The position numbers and the translations under genes are program-made. From DASXMT01 sp963812965 (GTDB taxonomy: Bacteria > Actinomycetota > Acidimicrobiia > Acidimicrobiales > RAAP-2), in assembly GCA_963812965.1 (NCBI GenBank), contig CAWEXG010000007.1, positions 1-64,000 on the forward strand: a stretch of DNA of 64,000 nucleotides, given 5' to 3'. This document shows, in pieces, positions 34,725 to 42,363 of the stretch. Position 1 is the first letter of the stretch. Each line of letters begins with the position of its first letter. The notes under the pieces are model-generated. The model saw only the letters and a program-made list of their open reading frames with translations. It was not told the origin of the DNA and ran no database searches.

Positions 34725-35664
34725 TCTTCTGGCCAGTGTGGTGTGGGTTGCATGGTTTGTCGAAGTGGTGAAGCTGGTGCATGCGGTGATCGCGCGGGTC
34801 AAGCAGCGGGATCTGGTCATGTCAGGCGCTGGTCTGCGAGACAGGTTCGCTGTGAGGATTGCCGCACTGGTGATCGTCATCTCCCCGGTGTCGGTTGCAT
34901 CGAGTGCCGGAGCGTTCGCTGCCCAGCCGTCGCTGCCAGCTTCTCCTTCGATCTCAGTGAGCGCTCTGGTTCCTCACGGCTCTGTTCGTCCTAAGCGTGA
35001 TGATCGGTTGTTACCGACACCGGTGCCTTCTGAACGGGGTGCGGTCTTGCCGGAGTTGGCCGCACTCGGCCTGACATCACTCGCAGCAGCAACTGCTGTA
35101 AGACGAGCTGGTCGCCAACGCCGGATCAGTCAGATGAGTTGCATGCTCGGCGAGGTAGCAGCACCCCTGTCACCGGATATCACCACCGACGCGCAACGAT
35201 TCGAAGCATTTATTGATGCCGCCGCCCTTGCTACCGATCCGGTTGAGATCATGAACCTGCTCTGCGCCGGGCTCGAGCTCATCGAGGGTCAGTCGCTTGC
35301 CAACGCCTCTCGCTACGGTTGGTGGACGGGTGACGGTTTCGACGCTCGGGTCCGCTCCCTTGTTGTCGATGCTGCTTGCAAGTTGGCGCCGATTGCTGTG
35401 GACGCTGGGGATCAGAGGATCGCCCAGTGGGGCATGGAACAGGCACGTCTCGTCAATCCTTACGATGAGACCCTGTACCGGGTGGCCATTGAATCGGCTG
35501 CTCTGGCCGGCAATGCACGGTGGGCGTATCGGATGTGGACTCAGTGCAACGAGATGATGAACGAACTTGCTCCTGGGTCGCTCCCTTCTACGACCACTGA
35601 ACAGGCGTACCTGGCCGCTCTCAGACTGTTTGATTCGAATCGCGATGGAGTAGTCGGCGCCTGA
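34702..35664 (+). CDS. Membrane protein with BTAD-like C-terminal domain
   Basis: A 320-residue protein with two membrane helices (LVDLLASVVWVAWFVEVVKL; FAVRIAALVIVISPVSVASS), a third hydrophobic stretch near 115, and a cytoplasmic helical C-terminal half of about 180 residues. This half (AALATDPVEIMNLLCAGLEL, AGDQRIAQWGMEQARLVNPY, ETLYRVAIESAALAG) has the TPR-like look of the bacterial transcriptional activator domain of SARP-type proteins. No DNA-binding domain is present. It starts at GTG 34702 within the small gene before it, or continues that gene by a frameshift. Last gene of the overlapping block; function unknown. Confidence 0.55.
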   Translation: MSARGLVDLLASVVWVAWFVEVVKLVHAVIARVKQRDLVMSGAGLRDRFAVRIAALVIVISPVSVASSAGAFAAQPSLPASPSISVSALVPHGSVRPKRDDRLLPTPVPSERGAVLPELAALGLTSLAAATAVRRAGRQRRISQMSCMLGEVAAPLSPDITTDAQRFEAFIDAAALATDPVEIMNLLCAGLELIEGQSLANASRYGWWTGDGFDARVRSLVVDAACKLAPIAVDAGDQRIAQWGMEQARLVNPYDETLYRVAIESAALAGNARWAYRMWTQCNEMMNELAPGSLPSTTTEQAYLAALRLFDSNRDGVVGA

Positions 35665-35697
35665 TCCCGCGCCAGGACCCTCTTGCGGCTGAACCTC

Positions 35698-36798
35698 TTA
35701 CTCCGGTGGATGGGCAGACAGCGGGGGCGGAGCGTCTTCCGGTCCGTGCCGGTACCGGTGCTTGAACATTCCGTAGGCAACGGGTCCGGCGGCCAGTGGC
35801 AACCAGTACGAGGCGAGGCGGTAGGTGAGTGTCGCAAGCACTGCGTTACCGGCATCGACCCCGGCCAGCACCAACAGCCCGGCCAAGCTCGCCTCGACGA
35901 TGCCAAGGCCGCCTGGGGTGATGGGGACCATGCCGACGATGCCGGCTACCGCATAGGCGATCAGGATCAACGACGGTCGCGGATGACTACCCGTGGCTCG
36001 CACTGCAGCGAGCAGGCAGAGGAAGTCGAAGCCGAGCCGTCCTGCCGACAAGAGCACCGCTTGCCACCACTGTTTGCCCAGTACCTTCCGGATGAGGTCA
36101 CGTTGTCGAAGGAGCTGTTCGTCGAGTCCGGTCAGCGGTGTTCGTCGTCGAAATATACGGTTGCGGACACGTTGGACGAACTGCCCGCACCATCGGAGCG
36201 GTGCTGCCGTTGTGAGGACAATCGCACCGAACCCGGCGAAGAGGACGAATGCAATGGCGCCAAGGATGGCAGCGTTGTACAGCCCTCTATTGATGGGACT
36301 TCCGAGCAAGATCACCGGGAGAGCGAAGACCGGAAGGGCCAGAAGACCTCCCACCCCCAGGAGGGAGAACGCGGTCAGCCCTCCGATAGCAGTACTGGTA
36401 TCCGTTCCACTGACTGCCAACATCCGATATTGGACAGCGGCCCCTGCTGCTGCACCACCAGGCATGATCAGGCTGATGGAATTGCCGGCAAGCTGTGGTG
36501 TGATCACCGTGAACCATGCCTTGGTCCTCAGAGCGATGCGTTGTAGGGAGAAAGTGCATGTGAAGTGGACTGCTTCGGCTCCCAGCGCTACGGCGAACCA
36601 GATGGGGTTGAGTGTTGTCAGCCGAGGCCATGAAGCGAACACCTCGGTGAGACTGGGAAACACCAGATAGATGGCTATTCCTGCGACAACGATGACGATC
36701 GCCCTCTTGACGACCGTTTTCCAGGGGAAGGGGGGTGTCTGCTGTTCAAGCGCGGCAGAGAACGAAGGCTTCTTGTTGTCTTCCGAGCTCCCGTTCAC
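35698..36798 (-). CDS. Lysylphosphatidylglycerol synthase/flippase-like membrane protein (UPF0104)
   Basis: A 366-residue protein with about eight membrane helices of the AglD/MprF N-terminal flippase-like family: QLAGNSISLIMPGGAAAGAA is the conserved loop, with AYAVAGIVGMVPITPGGLGI as the second signature. No lysyl-transferase domain is fused. Such proteins move lipids or lipid-linked sugars across the membrane. The start is GTG at 36798. It converges with the BTAD-like gene and is divergent from coaA. Confidence 0.85.
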   Translation of the reverse strand: MNGSSEDNKKPSFSAALEQQTPPFPWKTVVKRAIVIVVAGIAIYLVFPSLTEVFASWPRLTTLNPIWFAVALGAEAVHFTCTFSLQRIALRTKAWFTVITPQLAGNSISLIMPGGAAAGAAVQYRMLAVSGTDTSTAIGGLTAFSLLGVGGLLALPVFALPVILLGSPINRGLYNAAILGAIAFVLFAGFGAIVLTTAAPLRWCGQFVQRVRNRIFRRRTPLTGLDEQLLRQRDLIRKVLGKQWWQAVLLSAGRLGFDFLCLLAAVRATGSHPRPSLILIAYAVAGIVGMVPITPGGLGIVEASLAGLLVLAGVDAGNAVLATLTYRLASYWLPLAAGPVAYGMFKHRYRHGPEDAPPPLSAHPPE

Positions 36799-37073
36799 GA
36801 AGCACCGTCACTGACGAGCACTGTCAAAGGTTCGCGCACCGAAGGCTTTACGTGCTGGACGCTACGCTCTGGTGCCTGGCTGCAGTGGCCCGGTACATCT
36901 ACAGCGCGTGTGGCTGACGACGTTAACGCGTGTTTCATTGGACAGGAAAGCTCAGTTGGATAGAGACACAGGGATACCTGACACCGACCGACGCTTCGAG
37001 GTGTTGACGCGGTCAGCAGTGGGCAGCGATCGGCCGATCGGCCCGGAACGGTCTGTCGGAGTCCGACATCGGA

Positions 37074-37913
37074 GTGTTGACAGCAGCCGGTGGAGTGGTC
37101 GTTGCCGGCGACGTGACCGATGTGTACTTACCGCTGGCGCAGTTCCTGACTGTTCATGCCGCGGCAACGGCTAGCTTGCGTCGAGCAACTGATGCCTTTT
37201 TCCATCACTCACGGCCGGTCGTTCCGTTTGTCATCGGGATCGCGGGCAGCGTGGCCGTCGGCAAGAGCACCATAGCGAGCGCTCTCCAGGCTTTGCTCCG
37301 TCGAGAAGACGGATCTCCTGACGTCGAGCTTGTCACTACCGACAGCTTTCTCTTCTCAAACGCCACTCTCGAGGCCCGTGGCCTCATGGAGCGTAAAGGA
37401 TTTCCCGAAAGCTACGATCACCAGAGGTTGATCGAAACGCTATTGGCGATCAAAGCAGGGGATTCCGAGGTCGAAGTACCGGTGTACTCGCACGACGCGT
37501 ACGACATCGTCCCCGGTGAGCTCCAGATCGTTCATCGGCCAGAGATCGTCATCGTCGAGGGTCTCAATGTCCTCCAGGTCCACACCACGGGCACCCCTTC
37601 TGATCACGCTGTCATCTCGGACTTCTTCGACTTCTCCATCTATGTGGACGCTGCCGAAGAAGACATCGAGAAGTGGTTCTATGAACGGGTCCTCAGGCTG
37701 CGCTCGACGGTTCTTCATGAACCGGACTCTGCCCTTCACTATCTCGCCCTGATGCCGGTCGAGGAGGTCTCTGTCCTGGCCCAACAGATCTGGCACGACG
37801 TCAACCTGGTCAACTTGCGCGAGAACATCGCGCCGACTCGTAGTCGAGCGCAACTGATACTGGAGATGGGTAGTGACCACCGTGTGTCTCGAGTGCAGCT
37901 GCGTCAGGCCTGA
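37074..37913 (+). CDS. coaA: Pantothenate kinase, type I
   Basis: The readable part is 279 residues: YLPLAQFLTVHAAATA, the P-loop GIAGSVAVGKST, TTDSFLFSNATLEARGLMER, YSHDAYDIVPGE, IVIVEGLNVLQV and FYERVLRLRST, all typical of the prokaryotic type I enzyme that phosphorylates pantothenate, the first step of CoA synthesis. The family has about 310 residues. The missing N terminus is visible upstream: in this frame QQWAAIGRSARNGLSESDI (after a stop at 37005), and in another frame RRFEVLTR from a possible TTG start at 36956 with AGGAAAG. One extra base near 37010 would explain it, so the true gene is probably 36956-37913. An NRDE gene follows after 18 bases. Confidence 0.9.
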   Translation: MLTAAGGVVVAGDVTDVYLPLAQFLTVHAAATASLRRATDAFFHHSRPVVPFVIGIAGSVAVGKSTIASALQALLRREDGSPDVELVTTDSFLFSNATLEARGLMERKGFPESYDHQRLIETLLAIKAGDSEVEVPVYSHDAYDIVPGELQIVHRPEIVIVEGLNVLQVHTTGTPSDHAVISDFFDFSIYVDAAEEDIEKWFYERVLRLRSTVLHEPDSALHYLALMPVEEVSVLAQQIWHDVNLVNLRENIAPTRSRAQLILEMGSDHRVSRVQLRQA

Positions 37914-37931
37914 TTCGGATCGCTTCTCGTC

Positions 37932-38705
37932 ATGTGTCTGTTGATCGTTGTGTCAAAGGTGGTTGCCGACTCACCGTTGATCGTCGCCGCCAATCGGGAT
38001 GAACGTTACGATCGAGCAGCATCCCCTCTCGCAGTCTTGTCATCGACAGGTCCACAGATCCTCGGCGGCCGAGACATGGTGGCGGGCGGCACCTGGCTCG
38101 CGGTGAACGAACACGGCGTTGTCGCCGGGCTCACGAATAAGCCGGTCACCGAAGGTCGGGATCCCACGAAGCGGTCGAGAGGCGAGATCCCCCTGACTCT
38201 GGCGGCGCACGACTCCGCTGCGGCCGCTGTCGACGCGCTTGAGTCCGAGCTCTCGCCCGAGGACTTCAACCCGTGCTGGGTGTTGGTCGGGGACCGTGAT
38301 GCCGTGTATTACGTCGATATGACACGACCAGAACGAGCACACAGCGAGCTGCTCTGGCCCGGAGTGCACATCCTGGAGAACAAGCCGCTAGGGGAGCCGA
38401 GCGATAAGGTCACCCACACCGAGCAGCTCTTAGGGGATATTGAGAGGTGCTCGGGCGACGACGTGCTTGGTGCGCTGCGTACTGTACTGCGCGATCACTC
38501 GATGCCCTCTGTGCCGACCGATGACAGCGAGGCATCCCAACGACAGGTTCAGTTGTCGGCTTGCTGTGTCCACACCGCGGAGTACGGGACTCGGAGCTCA
38601 ATGCTGATACGAGATCCACTGTCCAGAAACAAAGAGCCCGATGTGTGGGCATCCGATGGGCCGTCGTGCACGCACTCCCTGACGAAGGCCCCCTTTGTCC
38701 TCTGA
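37932..38705 (+). CDS. NRDE (TANGO2-like) family protein
   Basis: A 257-residue protein: the N-terminal Cys after Met (MCLLIVV) and the naming motif in IVAANRDERYDRAASPL, followed by ILGGRDMVAGGTWLAVNEHG and VAGLTNKP. The N-terminal Cys could act as a nucleophile as in Ntn hydrolases; that is inference. The family has been linked to membrane lipid and CoA-related metabolism in eukaryotes. It lies 18 bases behind coaA and is probably in the same transcript, which agrees with a CoA or acyl link. Confidence 0.88.
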   Translation: MCLLIVVSKVVADSPLIVAANRDERYDRAASPLAVLSSTGPQILGGRDMVAGGTWLAVNEHGVVAGLTNKPVTEGRDPTKRSRGEIPLTLAAHDSAAAAVDALESELSPEDFNPCWVLVGDRDAVYYVDMTRPERAHSELLWPGVHILENKPLGEPSDKVTHTEQLLGDIERCSGDDVLGALRTVLRDHSMPSVPTDDSEASQRQVQLSACCVHTAEYGTRSSMLIRDPLSRNKEPDVWASDGPSCTHSLTKAPFVL

Positions 38706-38741
38706 CCCGATAGCGTGGTTTGGGAGAGGTGGAGGTGAGCG

Positions 38742-39158
38742 ATGAGCGACACCCAGGATTGGAACAGCGGGATCATCAAGGAGTTCAGGGCCAACGAGGG
38801 TCGGGTCGGAGGCCAGTTCGAAGGCGCACCCATCGTGTTGCTGCACACCACCGGGGCAAAAACTGGTCGTGAGCGAGTCAACCCGATGATGTACCTGGAC
38901 CTTGATGGACACCGCTACGTCTTTGCCTCCAAAGCTGGTGCCGAGAGCAGCCCAGACTGGTACCACAACCTGGTCGCACATCCCGACGTCACTGTGGAAG
39001 TCGGCAGTGATACCTACGAAGCGACGGCGACGTCGGTCATCGGCGATGATCGTGATCGCATCTACGCCGAACAAGCGCGTCGCTACCCAGGCTTTGTCGA
39101 GTATCAGCAGAACACGGAGCGGGTCATTCCGGTCGTTGAGCTGACCCCTCGGGGATAA
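38742..39158 (+). CDS. Deazaflavin (F420)-dependent nitroreductase-family oxidoreductase
   Basis: A 138-residue DDN-like protein: IIKEFRANEGRVGGQFEGAP, LLHTTGAKTGRERVNPMMYL, VFASKAGAESSPDWYHNLVA and the C-terminal NTERVIPVVELTPRG. These are the standard F420-binding segments. The start ATG has GGAGGTGAG directly before it. It follows the NRDE gene by 36 bases and may be in the same operon. Second DDN-like gene in the window. Confidence 0.9.
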   Translation: MSDTQDWNSGIIKEFRANEGRVGGQFEGAPIVLLHTTGAKTGRERVNPMMYLDLDGHRYVFASKAGAESSPDWYHNLVAHPDVTVEVGSDTYEATATSVIGDDRDRIYAEQARRYPGFVEYQQNTERVIPVVELTPRG

Positions 39159-39242
39159 CAGCCCACTGCTCGTACGTCCTCGTTCTTATCGGGAACGAAC
39201 CATGACTTGTCGTAGATACGGGCGATCCTGTCTGACTGAGCA

Positions 39243-40088
39243 CTAGCAAGTGGATGAGGGGGTGGGGCTGCCGGGACCGGACTCTGGATCTGCAGCCACG
39301 CCTTCGCTGCCAGACTCGAGGACTGACCCGAGGTGTACGACGTACCATTCACCCCTCCACGAGATCATCGACGCGATGCCGAATGAACTGGTCTCCCCGT
39401 TCTCTTGGTACACGATTCGAGAGTTGGGGAGCTCGAAGTAGCCGACGCTGTTGTCACAGGTACCCGGGGTGACCCAGTGGCCGTATGCAGCATCCGTGTC
39501 GACGCCGACGAGCTGTGCCTGAGCGGCATCGGCACCGAGCAACGCGTGAGCGGCTCCGATATCGAGGCCGTAGTAGTAGACCAATCGATTGGTGAAGTCG
39601 TCCTGTGGATCGGCGATCGCCTTGAGTTGCACGTACGCAGCTTCAGGGAAGAACGCCGGCATGGCAGTGGTCACGGAATCGGCGACGATGCCGTTCCACA
39701 GAGCGGACATCTCGGCGTCGAATTGGGGGGTACCGGTAGAAGGGAAGGTCGAGGTCTGGGGTAGTGAGCCCGGACCAGTCGTGGTGGTCGTGGTAGGTAG
39801 CACCGTGGTCGTCGTGGTGGGCGGCACGGTGGTGGTCGTGGACAGGGTGCTCAACACGCTTGTGTGAGGATGGTCCGACGCGGAGGGCGTCTGACTGGGA
39901 GTGCTCATGAGCAGCGTCCCGAGACGGAGCATGGCGAGCACGAACGCGAGGACCAGGACGGCCACCCTGTCCCAATGGACTCGGGACCGACGTCTGTGCC
40001 CAGACCGGGAAGCAGGCGGCCTCGTAGACGGTCTCCCGAGTTGTCGGTTCGTCGTATGAGCACGTTGCTGGTGAGGTGGTATGGGCAT
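39243..40088 (-). CDS. Membrane-anchored protein with Thr-rich linker
   Basis: A 281-residue protein: Arg/His-rich cytoplasmic start, one membrane helix (VAVLVLAFVLAMLRLGTLL), a Thr/Pro/Val linker at about 80-110, and an extracellular domain of about 165 residues (PQFDAEMSALWNGIVADSVT, FFPEAAYVQLKAIADPQDDF, ISWRGEWYVVHLGSVLE). No enzyme motif is recognised. The linker DNA is almost the reverse complement of the linker in the divergent gene at 40233. The start at 40088 is not well supported by a ribosome binding site. Confidence 0.65.
   Translation of the reverse strand: MPIPPHQQRAHTTNRQLGRPSTRPPASRSGHRRRSRVHWDRVAVLVLAFVLAMLRLGTLLMSTPSQTPSASDHPHTSVLSTLSTTTTVPPTTTTTVLPTTTTTTGPGSLPQTSTFPSTGTPQFDAEMSALWNGIVADSVTTAMPAFFPEAAYVQLKAIADPQDDFTNRLVYYYGLDIGAAHALLGADAAQAQLVGVDTDAAYGHWVTPGTCDNSVGYFELPNSRIVYQENGETSSFGIASMISWRGEWYVVHLGSVLESGSEGVAADPESGPGSPTPSSTC
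39778..39830. repeat. Inverted copy of a Thr-linker coding segment (left)
   Basis: These 53 bases are the reverse complement of 40422-40474 with four mismatches. Both encode TTTTVPPTTTTT-like linkers of two divergently transcribed secreted proteins. Confidence 0.7.
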
Positions 40089-40232
40089 GAGAGCAATGCG
40101 GTGTGGGTTTGAGTACTGGCGCCGTCGTCCGTCGACGCCCGTTCATCGTCGCTGATTCTTGCACCGCATAGGATGGTCCGGCCGGCAAGCGGCGATTCTG
40201 GGCCGCTTCCCTATCCGCTGGGCCCTTCAACT

Positions 40233-41249
40233 ATGACAACCCCATCGTCACGACGAGTACCGATGCGACGACCTCGAGCTGTCCGAACGATCGCTGTCAT
40301 CGGTCTCGTACTCGGGGTGGTGACGTTGGCGGGGTGCTCCGGATCGTCATTGAGCTCGACGAAGAAGGCCTCGAAACCGACGACCGGCACCTCGACCAGG
40401 CCGACCACGGCACCGACAATGACCGTGCCGCCTACCACGACGACTACGGTGCCACCCACCACGACCACCACGACAGAGCAGCCTGGCTGGTCGGTGGTCG
40501 GCACGGTGGGAGGGGCCACGGCCGTGGACGAACAGACTCTGACCGGCGCTGACGGTGGCCAGGTCACGGTGTTCCGCTTCCGGTCCAACCAGGTGCAGTT
40601 CAACCTCCACGTTGGCAGCAGCGACCCACCCACGAACGGTGCCACGCTCGGTCCGGACTCCGGGGAAGCGATCGGCACTGACGAAGCACCGCGACTGCTT
40701 GCCGCGTTCAACGGTGGCTTCGAGATGAGCGCTGGTGCCGGTGGGTTCGAGGTCGATGGGCAGGTGCTCAGCCCGCTGGTATCGGGGATGGCCAGCCTGG
40801 TCATCGACGCTGATGGCTCCGCTTCGGTGGGGGTGTGGGGAAGCACCGTTCCCGTCAGCGGCGAACAGGTAGCCAGCGTGCGCCAGAACTTGCCGCCTCT
40901 GGTGAGCGGGGGCCAGCCCAGTTCGGACATCGACGATGTTTCCGCCTGGGGGGCGACGTTGGGAGGCGGCACCACCGTGGCCCGGAGCGCGCTGGGCGAG
41001 GACGCACAAGGCAACCTGATCTACGCCGCAGGGATGTCCCTGCAGCCGGCCGACTTGGCCAGCGCACTGGTCAGTGCCGGTGCGGTGAGCGCCATGGAGC
41101 TCGACATCAACCCCGAGTGGGTACAGCTCGACGTGGCCGCCACCCCCGGCGCGACCCTCACGACCGGCATCCCGGGGCAGAACCGTCCTGCTGACCAGTA
41201 CCAAGAGGGTTGGACCCGGGACTTCGTGACCGTCCTGGCAGCGGGCTGA
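40233..41249 (+). CDS. Phosphodiester glycosidase-family lipoprotein
   Basis: About 338 residues: Arg-rich start, lipobox LVLGVVTLAGCSGSS, Thr-rich linker, then an NAGPA-like (phosphodiester alpha-GlcNAcase) domain. Seen are LLAAFNGGFEMSAGAGGFEV (FNGGF is the family hallmark), LVIDADGSASVGVWG and ALVSAGAVSAMELDINPEW (ELDIN in place of the usual MNLDGG-type loop). The domain hydrolyses sugar-phosphate diesters in known members. The start may be ATG 40233 or 40263; neither has a strong ribosome binding site. Outside of the membrane; may act on wall polymers. Confidence 0.8.
   Translation: MTTPSSRRVPMRRPRAVRTIAVIGLVLGVVTLAGCSGSSLSSTKKASKPTTGTSTRPTTAPTMTVPPTTTTTVPPTTTTTTEQPGWSVVGTVGGATAVDEQTLTGADGGQVTVFRFRSNQVQFNLHVGSSDPPTNGATLGPDSGEAIGTDEAPRLLAAFNGGFEMSAGAGGFEVDGQVLSPLVSGMASLVIDADGSASVGVWGSTVPVSGEQVASVRQNLPPLVSGGQPSSDIDDVSAWGATLGGGTTVARSALGEDAQGNLIYAAGMSLQPADLASALVSAGAVSAMELDINPEWVQLDVAATPGATLTTGIPGQNRPADQYQEGWTRDFVTVLAAG
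40422..40474. repeat. Inverted copy of a Thr-linker coding segment (right)
   Basis: Partner of 39778-39830 in opposite orientation, 49 of 53 positions matching. Shared codon runs for Thr may explain part of the match; exchange between the two linkers is an alternative. Confidence 0.7.
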
Positions 41250-41345
41250 ACGGTCCGTCATACCCGACCCGGCCCTATGATGCCGTTCGATCACCACTGA
41301 GACTCGTCACAATGGGTGCGAGTCGCTGCAGTTTCGGGAGATAAC

Positions 41346-42215
41346 GTGCTGTACGGGATGACCCTGCCGACCATGGCGAAGGGGTACAACAGCGAGACCA
41401 CCGCTACATGGTGCAGCCGTATCGAAGCCGGGCCGTATGCGAGCATCTCGGTGGGAGAGCGGATCACGTACCACAACCAGGAGCAGACAGTTATCCTTGC
41501 CGCCGCTGCGGCGTTGACCAGTCGAGTACGGCTCATCTCGACGATCACGGTCCTGCCGATGCACCCGGCAGCGCTTGTTGCCAAGCGTGCCGCCACGCTC
41601 GATGTGCTGTCCGGTGGTCGCCTGACGCTTGGGCTGGGTGTCGGTGGGCGTGAGGAGGACTACATCGCCGCCGAGTCCCCGTACGGGAAGCGCCTGGCAC
41701 GGTTGGACCAGAAAGTGGACCAGTTGCGGCGGCTGTGGGCGGGGGAGCCCCCGTTCGACGGAGCGGAGCCTGTAGGGCCCTCGCCGGTGCAGCATGGCGG
41801 ACCCCCGCTGTTCTGTAGCTCGCTGGGTCCTGTCTCTCTGGCGCGTTCTGCCCGATGGGCGAACGGTTATGCCGGCTTTACGCCGGCAGCCGATCCGGAC
41901 GAGCTGCGGGGTGTGGTCGACCGGGTGTACGAGGCGTGGCGCCTTGCCGGGAGGGCGCAACGCCCCTATCTCATGACGAGCTTCTGGTTCTCGCTGGGCG
42001 ATGGATCGAGGGAACGGCACGAACGGTACGTACGGGAGTACTTGGCCGTCGATCCAGGCGTTGCCGAATTCATGGTGCCCGCGGCTACGCTCTACACCGA
42101 GGACAGCGTGCGTGCTGCGATTGACTCGGTCCGTGACGCTGGTTTTGACGAGTTGATGTTTGTTCCGACCACGACTGATGTGAGCGAGCTCGATCGCTTG
42201 GCGCTGCTTCTGTAG
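41346..42215 (+). CDS. LLM-class flavin (F420)-dependent oxidoreductase
   Basis: A 289-residue TIM-barrel luciferase-like enzyme: QTVILAAAAALTSRVRLIST, LPMHPAALVAKRAATLDVLS and GGRLTLGLGVGGREEDYIAA are the canonical strands. The GTG start at 41346 has GGGAG upstream, giving MLYGMTLPTMAKGYNS. The Actinobacteria use this class with F420 or FMN. It is alone; the substrate is unknown. Confidence 0.9.
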   Translation: MLYGMTLPTMAKGYNSETTATWCSRIEAGPYASISVGERITYHNQEQTVILAAAAALTSRVRLISTITVLPMHPAALVAKRAATLDVLSGGRLTLGLGVGGREEDYIAAESPYGKRLARLDQKVDQLRRLWAGEPPFDGAEPVGPSPVQHGGPPLFCSSLGPVSLARSARWANGYAGFTPAADPDELRGVVDRVYEAWRLAGRAQRPYLMTSFWFSLGDGSRERHERYVREYLAVDPGVAEFMVPAATLYTEDSVRAAIDSVRDAGFDELMFVPTTTDVSELDRLALLL

Positions 42216-42363
42216 GGGGCCCGGTGGTAGGGTGATGTCCCTATAAGAACAGGCGTGCAGACAGGGGTGGATGGTGGTGGATGGTGGGGTAACGGCGGCT
42301 CAGCAGGGTGTGGCAGTTCGGCCGGCCCTGGTGGCTCGACATGTTCGGCAACTCCGCCGAGGT

